NCBI GenBank assembly: GCA_964459445.1
Contig: CAYWMP010000039.1
Coordinates: 1 to 37,532, forward strand
DNA: 37,532 nucleotides
From: CAYWMP01 sp964459445
Lineage (GTDB): Bacteria > Desulfobacterota > DSM-4660 > Desulfatiglandales > HGW-15
Reading direction: 5' to 3'
The position numbers were made by a program, and so were the translations under genes. This document shows positions 22,183 through 30,783 of the stretch, piece after piece. The notes under the pieces were generated by a model. It was not told the origin of the DNA, made no database searches, and saw only the letters and a list, made by a program, of their open reading frames with translations. The number at the start of each line of letters is the position of its first letter. The stretch's first letter is position 1.

Positions 22183-22202
22183 TACAGAAATGATATTCTG
22201 TA
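22183..22202. promoter_or_regulatory. Operator-like palindrome at the defence operon start
   Basis: TACAGAA-ATGATA-TTCTGTA is a perfect 7-bp inverted repeat ending 3 bases before the ATG at 22206, where a ribosome-binding site would lie; no Shine-Dalgarno sequence is seen. The protein encoded directly downstream starts with a helix-turn-helix, so autoregulation at this site is likely. AT-rich TATATT-type -10 candidates lie upstream. Confidence 0.55.
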
Positions 22203-22205
22203 CTC

Positions 22206-25200
22206 ATGGACTCAACCGAGATTAAACAAATCAGGCAGAATCTAAACTTATCTCAAAAGGAATTCGCTGATTTACTCGGCGTCTCATTCGCAACCGTGAA
22301 CAGGTGGGAGAATGGACGAGCCAGACCACAGAAGGACAGGCTGATGCGTCTGCGATCTTTGACAGCCGATCCAGTGGGCCAAGATACGCCAAAACCGCCC
22401 ATCGCTTCATTAACACCTCGCTTGGACCTGGAAGGCGATCCGGAAGCCGTTAAACTTGTCATCGATGCTTACCGCCTCCGCAACGGACACATTTTCAACA
22501 AGGCTTTCGGACTTGAATTGTCCCGTGTCGTCCCACTGCCCCACCAGCGAATTGCGGTGTATGAGCATCTGTTATCCCAAAACCCACTTCGTTTTCTCCT
22601 CGCTGACGATGCCGGTGCAGGCAAGACCGTCATGGCAGGGCTATACGTACGAGAGATGATCAATCGAGGCAGGATCAAGTCGGTTATGATCCTATGCCCG
22701 GCAGGGCTCACGTGGAACTGGCAAAGGGAACTTCGTTATTTCTTCGATCTCGAATTCAATGTGCTCACTGGTTCTGATTTCAATAAAGGAGATCCCATCG
22801 GTGAATCATTACAACCCCTCTTCATACTCAGCATTGATACCGCAGCCACACCCGAAATAAAGACAAGGCTTACCGGATCGGCCGTCTACGAGTTCGATCT
22901 TACCGTATTCGACGAGGCCCACAAGCTGGCATGGGGTGATCCAAATCGCAAAGACAGCAAGACTCGAAGATATCTACTCGCAGAGGGTATGAGCAGAAAA
23001 TCGAATCATCTCCTGCTATTGACCGCCACACCGCACATGGGAAAACGGTTTCCCTTTTTCGCTCTTTGGCGACTCCTCGATCCCAAAGTCTTACCCACAT
23101 TGGATTCATTGCGGTCCTTCCCTCATGAGAAGCGTCGAACCTATTTCCTCCGCCGTCTTAAAGAGGAGATGGTCGACTACAAAGGGAAGCCCATCTACGT
23201 GCCTAGGCTTTGCCAGACTATTTCCTTTAAGCTTACACCGGAGGAACGCGATTTCTATAAGGAATCGTCTGACTACCTGCGGTGGAGCTACAGGGCCAGC
23301 GAGAGAGCTAACAGGAATGCCGCCGCCATGGTCGTGGCCGTCCTCCAGAGGCGTCTTGCCAGTTCGACTTTCGCAATGCTTGAATCTCTTAAGCGAAGAA
23401 AGTCTCGGCTACTTGAAAACCTTCCTACATCCCTTGAGGATATCTCCATTCCCTCTTTGGGCCAAATCATCGCGAATTTTGATAACAGCACGGCAGACGA
23501 GGGAGAGTCACAAGCGGGTCGCGAGGCCGACGAAGTATATGACCATGCAGCCATGTCTTTGGCGCGGCCAAAGGAGTCATCTCAACGGGCCAAGGAGGTC
23601 GAATATCTCGACCGGATAATCCAGTTGGGAAAAGATGTCAAAGCAGGGCTTCACGAAGCCAAGTTCCAGAAACTTCGTGAACTGATAGAGTCCGCTATGT
23701 TCCAAAATGAGAAACTCCTTGTTTTTACGGAACACCGGGATACCCTGGAATACCTTCGCCAGCGCTTTGAGGCTCTTGGATACACAGGCCAGGTCGCATG
23801 TATTCACGGTGGAATGGACGTCTCCGAACGCGAAAGGCAACGTTGCTTTTTCATGCCGCCGGAAACCAGGAGAGCACAGGGAGTTGCTAATCCTGAGGGA
23901 CCGTCTGCGCGAATCATGCTTGCAACCGATGCCGCAGGTGAAGGAATAAACTTACAGTTTGCTTGGGTCATGGCAAATTTTGATATTCCGTGGAATCCTG
24001 CACGCCTCGAACAACGAATGGGTCGCCTCCATCGTTTCGGTCAACAACATCCTGAGGTTCGCATATTCAATCTTGTGGCTGAAAAGACAAGGGAAGGTGA
24101 AGTCCTGGCAACCCTGCTTGATAAGCTTGACGAGGCCAGAAAAGATCTTGCCAGCGATAAGGTTTTTGATGTGGTTGGGCAGATTCTCCAAGGTGCCTCC
24201 ATCCGGGATTTGCTCAGGGATGCGCTACTGGAAGACTCGTCCGACAAGGCGCGGCGGTCCCTCGAAAATCGTCTCGCTACTCAGAAATTGCGCGCAGAAA
24301 TTGAAGAGCAACGAAAGCGGGCAACTGATTACGGCGATGTTGCCCGAAGATTGGGCCAGTTGAAGTCTGAGATAGAGGTCGAGCACTTCAATAAACTTCT
24401 TCCGGCCTTTATTCAGAACTTCGTCACCAATGCGGCGCCTCGCATCGGCATACGAATAGAAGGGGACTTGGGTGAGGTAGCACGTTTTGGCGTCTCTGGG
24501 ACTGAGGGGCAGTGGCTGAGGGATCTGGTGGACCATTTTCCAAAAGGTCTCCCCGAGTACGTATCGGTGCGCCGCGAATTTCCTCTGCAAAGCCTGGACC
24601 CATCCAGATTCGCATTTCTGCGGCCGGGAGAACACCTTTTTGAAGCCATTTGCGAGGAGGTAATCCACCGATTTTCGGTGGATGTCCAAAGAGGAGCGGT
24701 CCTCTGTGATCCATCCATCGACCTACCCTATTACAGCGCGGTCTATTCATGCCAGATAGGCGAATCCTCTGGATTTGATCCTGCAGAAGTAAACCGCAGA
24801 ACAAACCTATTCGAACGCAGGCTGATCGGGCTCATGTGGGATGAGAACGGGGTTTTCGAAATTTGTCCGCCAAACCATTTGCTTGCATTGCTACCTGCTC
24901 CGAAATCGCTTTTGGCGCGGGCGGGCAACCTCTTACGGGAACCGGACGAGCAACTCTCCCTTGCCGACGCACATGCCCGAATGCTTGCAGATTCAGACTA
25001 CCTGCACAAAAGGCGAACCGAGCTTGGAGCGGAGACCACCTCGCGGATTGAGGACTTGACCAGGGGATTCGACTTCCAGGATGCAGAAATGGCAGAACAG
25101 CGCTCTGCAATCGCACGTCGATTGCGGGAGGGTGACCAAAGCGTGAAACAGGAATTGGAAGAAGTAAAAGAAAAGCAGGCCCAGTTGGAAGAGGATAGAG

Positions 25201-25691
25201 CCAAAGCGCTACTATATGAGCAGCGGCGTGCTGATCTTGTAAAGGTCGTCAAACTCGAACGCATCGCGGTGGCGCTTGTGGTTCCAGATCCCACACCAGA
25301 GGCACGGGAAGCATACGACAAAAACATCGAAGAAACAGCCATGCGAATAGCGAAGAACTACGAGATGGATCATTACAAGGCTCGCGTTTTCGATGTCTCT
25401 TCACCTGCGCTTGCACGGGGATACGATCTTGAGAGCCATCGAGGAAATGGTGAGAAAGTGGCAATTGAAGTGAAGGGGCGTGCCAGTCGAGGCCCTGTCC
25501 ATCTGACAGAGAACGAGTGGCCCACGGCCGCTAACATACGCGACAAATACTGGCTTTACGTGGTCGTGGATTGTGCGACAAACCCCAGACTCTATCGTGT
25601 ACAGGACCCCGCCTTTAAGCTGGCAGTAAAATCTCGAAAAAGCTTTACAGTGAATATCGGGGACGTGATTCAGGCAGCGGAAATGGATTAA
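22206..25691 (+). CDS. HTH-SNF2 helicase-DUF3883 protein (defence operon)
   Basis: The 1161-aa protein has an XRE-type HTH at ~5-55 (LNLSQKEFADLLGVSFATVN), then an SF2/SNF2 helicase: Walker A GAGKT at 137-141, DEAH at 236-239, LLTATPH, and the C-terminal lobe with VFTEHRDTLEYL, TDAAGEGINLQ and QRMGRLHRFGQ. A charged coiled coil (~950-1020) leads to a DUF3883 domain at the end, with D1074, E1088-V-K1090 in the D-xn-ExK spacing of PD-(D/E)xK nucleases. HepA-like helicases with DUF3883 recur in defence islands beside DUF1156 and DUF499 genes, as here. Presumably it translocates on and senses or processes invading DNA; a nuclease function is inference. Confidence 0.88.
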   Translation: MDSTEIKQIRQNLNLSQKEFADLLGVSFATVNRWENGRARPQKDRLMRLRSLTADPVGQDTPKPPIASLTPRLDLEGDPEAVKLVIDAYRLRNGHIFNKAFGLELSRVVPLPHQRIAVYEHLLSQNPLRFLLADDAGAGKTVMAGLYVREMINRGRIKSVMILCPAGLTWNWQRELRYFFDLEFNVLTGSDFNKGDPIGESLQPLFILSIDTAATPEIKTRLTGSAVYEFDLTVFDEAHKLAWGDPNRKDSKTRRYLLAEGMSRKSNHLLLLTATPHMGKRFPFFALWRLLDPKVLPTLDSLRSFPHEKRRTYFLRRLKEEMVDYKGKPIYVPRLCQTISFKLTPEERDFYKESSDYLRWSYRASERANRNAAAMVVAVLQRRLASSTFAMLESLKRRKSRLLENLPTSLEDISIPSLGQIIANFDNSTADEGESQAGREADEVYDHAAMSLARPKESSQRAKEVEYLDRIIQLGKDVKAGLHEAKFQKLRELIESAMFQNEKLLVFTEHRDTLEYLRQRFEALGYTGQVACIHGGMDVSERERQRCFFMPPETRRAQGVANPEGPSARIMLATDAAGEGINLQFAWVMANFDIPWNPARLEQRMGRLHRFGQQHPEVRIFNLVAEKTREGEVLATLLDKLDEARKDLASDKVFDVVGQILQGASIRDLLRDALLEDSSDKARRSLENRLATQKLRAEIEEQRKRATDYGDVARRLGQLKSEIEVEHFNKLLPAFIQNFVTNAAPRIGIRIEGDLGEVARFGVSGTEGQWLRDLVDHFPKGLPEYVSVRREFPLQSLDPSRFAFLRPGEHLFEAICEEVIHRFSVDVQRGAVLCDPSIDLPYYSAVYSCQIGESSGFDPAEVNRRTNLFERRLIGLMWDENGVFEICPPNHLLALLPAPKSLLARAGNLLREPDEQLSLADAHARMLADSDYLHKRRTELGAETTSRIEDLTRGFDFQDAEMAEQRSAIARRLREGDQSVKQELEEVKEKQAQLEEDRAKALLYEQRRADLVKVVKLERIAVALVVPDPTPEAREAYDKNIEETAMRIAKNYEMDHYKARVFDVSSPALARGYDLESHRGNGEKVAIEVKGRASRGPVHLTENEWPTAANIRDKYWLYVVVDCATNPRLYRVQDPAFKLAVKSRKSFTVNIGDVIQAAEMD

Positions 25692-25766
25692 TATGGAAAG
25701 AAGAGCTGAAGTTTGAGCAAAACGAAACTGCCGCATGAGCAAGCCATTCAAGGGAGATGAAAGGCG

Positions 25767-27491
25767 ATGAATACCCAGGAGTTAACCGCGTTACTTGATC
25801 GCCTGCGCGCCGAACCGCAGGAGACCGAATGGCTCGAATTTAAGGCCAACCGTTACGAACCGCAAACCTTAGGTGAATATCTATCTGCACTGGCAAACTC
25901 TGCGTGCCTGAACGGGAAGACAAAGGGATATCTGGTTTTCGGCATCGAAAACGCCACACACAATGTGATAGGAACTACCTTCGAACCTGAGGCAGAAAAG
26001 GCCAAAGGAAATCAGGATCTGCCCTTGTGGCTTTCACTCGGTTTGCGTCCAAACGTGGGTTTTGAAACCTATCCTTTCACCTATCGTGATCACCAAGTCG
26101 TCCTCTTCGACATCAATGCAGCCTTTGATCGTCCTGTCGAGTTTTACGGCACAGCATACATCAGGATCGGATCGAGTAAGACAGTATTATCGGGACATCC
26201 TGAAAAAGAAAGGCGAATTTGGCAAAGCCGGCTGGATTGGTCTGCGCAAGTATGCGAGCGAGCTTCTTTGAATGACCTCGATCTCGGTGCACTGACCAAG
26301 GCGAAGAAAGAGTATGTTGAAAAATTCCCCAACAAAGAAACCGATGTTGCCGATTGGGATGATCGTACCTTCCTGAACAAGACACGTCTCACCATCCAAG
26401 GCGCCATTACCAACGCCACGATTCTTTTGCTAGGCAAACCAGAATCGTCAGCGCTGATTACACCTGCCGTGTCTCGAATCTCCTGGATTTTGAGGGATGA
26501 GCGGGGTCAGGAAAGGGATTATGAGCACTTTGGTCCGCCGTTTCTTTTGAATGTTGACCGTGTACTCGGAAAGATCCGCAACCTGACATTTCGTGCCCTA
26601 CCCAGTGGCACGCTTTTCCCTATTGAGATACCGCAATACGATCCATGGGTCGTCCGGGAAGCACTCCATAACTGTGTGGCTCATCAGGACTACAGTCTTA
26701 GCGGACGGATCAATGTCGTAGAGACCCATGATTCGATCCTTCTGTCAAATGTCGGAAGTTTCTTGCCGGGAGATATTGAAAGGGTCATCCGGCAAGACGC
26801 GCCACTTGAGATCTACCGAAATCCGTTTCTTGCCGAAGCCATGGTTAATCTAAATATGATCGACACCCAAGGTGGAGGCATTAAGAGAATGTTTCTAACC
26901 CAGATCAAACGGTTCTTTCCAATGCCCGACTACGATCTGGATGATCCGGAGCGTGTCGCCGTAAAAATACAGGGATCGATCCTGGATGAACGCTATTCCA
27001 GGATGCTTATGGAGCATATTGACTTGAACATCTGGACAGTCATCCTTCTAGACAAAGTCCAAAAACGGATCCAAATCCACAAAGATGAGCACAAAAGACT
27101 GAAGGCCCGGAAGTTGGTTGAGGGTCGCTACCCAAATCTATTTGTTGCGAGCAGGGTCGCTGCTGTAACAGGTGATAAGGCCAGACATATCCGAGACAGG
27201 GGCTTTGATAAGCGTTATTATCAGGACCTGATCCTTGAGCTGATTCGACAACACGGCCCGGTTTCTCGCAAAGATATCGATAAATTGTTAATGGACAAAC
27301 TGCCCGAGATCCTGACGGAGAAGCAAAAAAAATCAAAAATACATAATCTTCTTTATGAGTTGGCAGGACCGTTAGGTTCAATACGGAATACCGGTTCCAG
27401 AAGGAAACCCGCATGGGTGCTAAGTAGCAGTTCTTTTGCTAAATCCGGCAAAAAAAACAATGCAAACATAGAAAAGAGAAAGTTGTTTTGA
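25767..27491 (+). CDS. AlbA_2/Schlafen-like ATP-binding protein (defence operon)
   Basis: The 574-aa protein opens with an AlbA_2 (Schlafen-type) domain: EWLEFKANRYEP around residues 21-32 and YLVFGIEN. The middle third carries the GHKL-like ATP-binding region found in these proteins: REALHNCVAHQDYSLSG, LSNVGSFLPGDIE and then DTQGGGIKRMF. The C-terminal ~100 residues look like a winged helix (LELIRQHGPVSRKDIDKLL). Such proteins are often named RecG-like or transcriptional regulators. In a defence operon it may be a sensor or an RNA- or DNA-targeting component. The AlbA_2 glutamates (E21, E24) could be catalytic in the manner of Schlafen nucleases, but that is speculative. It follows the helicase by 75 bases. 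Confidence 0.85.
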   Translation: MNTQELTALLDRLRAEPQETEWLEFKANRYEPQTLGEYLSALANSACLNGKTKGYLVFGIENATHNVIGTTFEPEAEKAKGNQDLPLWLSLGLRPNVGFETYPFTYRDHQVVLFDINAAFDRPVEFYGTAYIRIGSSKTVLSGHPEKERRIWQSRLDWSAQVCERASLNDLDLGALTKAKKEYVEKFPNKETDVADWDDRTFLNKTRLTIQGAITNATILLLGKPESSALITPAVSRISWILRDERGQERDYEHFGPPFLLNVDRVLGKIRNLTFRALPSGTLFPIEIPQYDPWVVREALHNCVAHQDYSLSGRINVVETHDSILLSNVGSFLPGDIERVIRQDAPLEIYRNPFLAEAMVNLNMIDTQGGGIKRMFLTQIKRFFPMPDYDLDDPERVAVKIQGSILDERYSRMLMEHIDLNIWTVILLDKVQKRIQIHKDEHKRLKARKLVEGRYPNLFVASRVAAVTGDKARHIRDRGFDKRYYQDLILELIRQHGPVSRKDIDKLLMDKLPEILTEKQKKSKIHNLLYELAGPLGSIRNTGSRRKPAWVLSSSSFAKSGKKNNANIEKRKLF

Positions 27492-27621
27492 TCTATCTTC
27501 TTGAATTTACAATAATTTTTTATTGCTAGCCCGGTTTTATTTAGCAATAAAAAGCAAATAATATCCGGAATTTTACCAATAAAAAATCCAACCCTTCACT
27601 GATTAGAGCTAGACCCCTAAA

Positions 27622-30600
27622 ATGAGGCAGAAGGTGCAAGATAACACAAGACTGATTGAAGTGGCATTTCCTCTGGAGCAGGCATCTTTGGCCAGCGTGC
27701 ATGAGAAGAACGTGCGGCACGGCCACATTTCCACGCTTCATATATGGCCTGCCCGGCGCCCCTTGGCGGCCTGCCGAGCCGCGCTTTTATGCACGCTGCT
27801 CCCAGACCCCGGCGATCTGGCAAAACGCAAGGCGCTCCTTGAAAAGATCGGGGGCACCGTTAAAACAACACTGAAAAAAAAGCGAGGTGGGAACGGAGAC
27901 CTGATCGAGGAAGAAGTCCGCGAGATCGAGGGAGGCGTGCTCAAGTGGGGACGGGAAAACGATCCGGCTATGGATGAACTCCGCGAGATGATCAGAGAGT
28001 TCTATGGCAGCAAGGTCCCCAGGGTTTTAGATCCATTTGCAGGTGGCGGAGCCATCCCTCTAGAGGCCATGCGACTGGGATGCGAAGTCACAGCCGCCGA
28101 TATCAATCCGGTGGCGTGGTTCATCCTCAAGTGCACTCTGGAGTATCCTCAGAAGTTTGCGGGCAAAAAGTGGCGCTTACCCGATTTCGTCAAAGAATGG
28201 CCGGATTTTGTCGAGGATTTTTTGGCAGGCAAGGTGAGAAAACGGCGCGGAATAAGGAAACCCCATTTCAGCGATCCGAGGCAACTCCAGATGCTTGATC
28301 TACCCGATGCGGATTTGGCATGGCAAGTTCGCGCTTGGGGCAGATGGGTTTTAGAAAAATCTCGAGCAGAGTTAGCCAATTACTATCCAGTAATCGAGGG
28401 CTCGCCCACGCTCGCTTATCTTTGGGCGCGAACAGCGCGTGACAAGATCAACGCTGCACGCATTCCTCTACTAAAAACCTTCTGGCTTTGCAAACGCAGG
28501 GGCAACCGCGTTGCTGTGATTCCGCTACCAAATGATGAAAAGACTGACGTGCGCTTTTTCATGCTAAGGGAGAAAGAATTAATATGCCCTGAAGAAATCA
28601 TCCGCAAATTGCCAGTACTGAAGGAGTGGGGTGTCAGCGCCGACACACTTGAAGGTTTTATTCAGGCGGGCACGATGAACAGAGCGGGAGTCTGGAGCCC
28701 ATGCAGCGGTCGTCCGGGACTAATATCTTTGACTCCTGCTGATTTGCGGCGGCAGGGGCAGCAACAACTTCTAGAGACACGGCTTATGGCTGTGGTCGTG
28801 GAGAAGCCGAGCACAACAGGCAAAACATCTAAGAAGCTCTACCGGCTCCCCACGGTTCAAGAAGAGAACTGCTCTCAGGTGGAAGAAGAAGTGCTGAGTT
28901 CCATTTTCGCGGTATTTCCTGATGGTTTGCTTGAAGAGCCTACTCCATCCGGAGGCGGAAGCGGCGCTGCTAGAGCTTTTTCGATGCACAATTACGGCTT
29001 TACCGAATGGAGACACTATTTCACTACACGCCAGTTGTTAGCACTCGGGGTTTTCGCCAAACACACACGCGTTGCGATCGACAGATTGAAGAGCATCGAT
29101 TCCATTCACGCCGAAGCACTAAGTTCGGCGCTAGGAATAGTGTTCGGAAAATTCGCTGATTACATGAGTGTGTTCTGTCTCTGGGAGCCGAGGAACGGGG
29201 AAGTGAAGCATACCTTCGCACGATACGCTTTCCCTATAACATGGGACTTCGTCGAGGCCAATCCACTAACGGTTAGCGACCGTTTCTATTCCGGCGGTAC
29301 AGAGGTAGCGAGCAAGGCATTCGGTGGACTGCTTGCAGCAGGCCTTCATGCCAGATCTACGCCGTGCGTTCTGTGCGAAAGCAGCCTGAGGGGTGCTGAC
29401 GCTGCCAGTGATATTGTCTTCACAGATCCACCGTATTACGACGCTATTCCCTACTCGGACCTAATGGACTTTTTCTTCATTTGGCAGAAGCGAATTGTCG
29501 GTGATCTATCTCCTGATTTTGAGAAGGTCTTTCATCGAGAGTTGGGTCCCAAGTGGGACCATGCTGCACAAGATGGAGAATTGATTGAGGATGATGCCAG
29601 ACACAACGGAGACAAAAAGGCTGCAAGAAAGGCATACGAGCTGGGCATGACAAAAGCATTCGAACGTTGTCGTGCAGCGGTTAATGAAGGCGGCCGATTC
29701 GTCGTGGTTTTTGCGAACAAAGATGTGGACGCATGGGAGACACTTGTCTCTGCGATGATTAAGGGAGGATTTCAAGTAACCGCTAGCTGGCCCATACGAA
29801 CTGAAATGCCGAATAAGGTGACCCAGAAGCGTGCGAACTTGGCATCTTCCGTTTGGATAATCTGTAGACCGCGCTCGCGGAAGGGCCAACCGGGTTGGGA
29901 CACGGACGTCCTAGACCGCATGCGTGACCTTCTGTTTTCATCCCGTGGCGAAATGGGAGGAATCAATATTCTTCAATATTTCTTCGATCTCGGAATTCGA
30001 GGACCCGACTTCATCTGGGCCGCGTTGGGTCCGGCTTTGCAGGCGTATAGTGCCTATCCATTCGTCAAGAAGCAGGCGGGAGGTATCATGACCGTGGCCG
30101 AGTTCCTGGCCGAGGTGCGCAGGCTCGTCCTTCAGTTCTCCCTTGGCGAGCTGCCAGGGTTCAGGGATGTTCAGAGGGACACGGCAGGGCGTGGTGAGGG
30201 GATTGAACTGGATCCTGTGAGCCAGTACTACCTGCTACATCGGGCCTATTTCGGTCTGAACCCCGCACCGGCGGGACCGTGCATCTTGTATGCGAATGCC
30301 TGCGGTAAAAACGAGAAAGAACTGAAGGTGGTCTGGAATATCCTCGAGCAAGGAGGCAAGTCGAAGCGGGGCCGGCCTCGAAAGGATGAGGAAGAGGCTA
30401 CCGAGGCGGCAGCGAGCAAGGGAAACGAGTACCGCCTGTTGCGATGGGAAGAACGTGTAAAACGTGAAAGCCTCGGAAAAACCCGGGCAGGGCAACCGGC
30501 ACCCCTCATCGACCGCCTTCATCGGTTGATGTTCCTGCTTCAACAGAACAGGGCTTCAGAAATGCAGGGAGCCTATGACGGTTGGGGGCTGGCAAGTGAC

Positions 30601-30783
30601 AATGCTTTTAAGCCCATGCTGCAGGCAGTTCGGGAACTCGCGGACCGTGATGGACAGGAGGCGGAATGCCGTATTGTGGAAGCGTTAAACACGCAGCTTC
30701 TTATGAACAGGAGGACGGTCGTTCCGGAAAACATGGTCAAAGAACCAGCCTTGTTCGAATACGGAATGGAGAACAAGAAATGA
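27622..30783 (+). CDS. DUF1156-containing DNA adenine methyltransferase (defence operon)
   Basis: The N-terminus (RLIEVAFPLEQASLASVHEK, then HISTLHIWPARRPLAACRAA) is the DUF1156 signature of very large DNA methyltransferases. The SAM-binding motif DPFAGGG is at 137-143, followed by the acidic loop ADINP, and the catalytic DPPY is at 602-605, typical of N6-adenine enzymes. The ~460 residues between these motifs hold a long insertion that presumably serves target recognition. At 1053 aa the length is normal for this family. It would mark host DNA so that the other components ignore it. The next gene overlaps by 4 bases (ATGA). No strong ribosome site is seen at the ATG. Confidence 0.9.
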   Translation: MRQKVQDNTRLIEVAFPLEQASLASVHEKNVRHGHISTLHIWPARRPLAACRAALLCTLLPDPGDLAKRKALLEKIGGTVKTTLKKKRGGNGDLIEEEVREIEGGVLKWGRENDPAMDELREMIREFYGSKVPRVLDPFAGGGAIPLEAMRLGCEVTAADINPVAWFILKCTLEYPQKFAGKKWRLPDFVKEWPDFVEDFLAGKVRKRRGIRKPHFSDPRQLQMLDLPDADLAWQVRAWGRWVLEKSRAELANYYPVIEGSPTLAYLWARTARDKINAARIPLLKTFWLCKRRGNRVAVIPLPNDEKTDVRFFMLREKELICPEEIIRKLPVLKEWGVSADTLEGFIQAGTMNRAGVWSPCSGRPGLISLTPADLRRQGQQQLLETRLMAVVVEKPSTTGKTSKKLYRLPTVQEENCSQVEEEVLSSIFAVFPDGLLEEPTPSGGGSGAARAFSMHNYGFTEWRHYFTTRQLLALGVFAKHTRVAIDRLKSIDSIHAEALSSALGIVFGKFADYMSVFCLWEPRNGEVKHTFARYAFPITWDFVEANPLTVSDRFYSGGTEVASKAFGGLLAAGLHARSTPCVLCESSLRGADAASDIVFTDPPYYDAIPYSDLMDFFFIWQKRIVGDLSPDFEKVFHRELGPKWDHAAQDGELIEDDARHNGDKKAARKAYELGMTKAFERCRAAVNEGGRFVVVFANKDVDAWETLVSAMIKGGFQVTASWPIRTEMPNKVTQKRANLASSVWIICRPRSRKGQPGWDTDVLDRMRDLLFSSRGEMGGINILQYFFDLGIRGPDFIWAALGPALQAYSAYPFVKKQAGGIMTVAEFLAEVRRLVLQFSLGELPGFRDVQRDTAGRGEGIELDPVSQYYLLHRAYFGLNPAPAGPCILYANACGKNEKELKVVWNILEQGGKSKRGRPRKDEEEATEAAASKGNEYRLLRWEERVKRESLGKTRAGQPAPLIDRLHRLMFLLQQNRASEMQGAYDGWGLASDNAFKPMLQAVRELADRDGQEAECRIVEALNTQLLMNRRTVVPENMVKEPALFEYGMENKK

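Noticed and set aside
30666..30779. Start of the DUF499 gene at ATG 30666
   Set aside because: That start lies 118 bases inside the methyltransferase gene without a ribosome site. ATG at 30780 has GGAG and the usual ATGA overlap.
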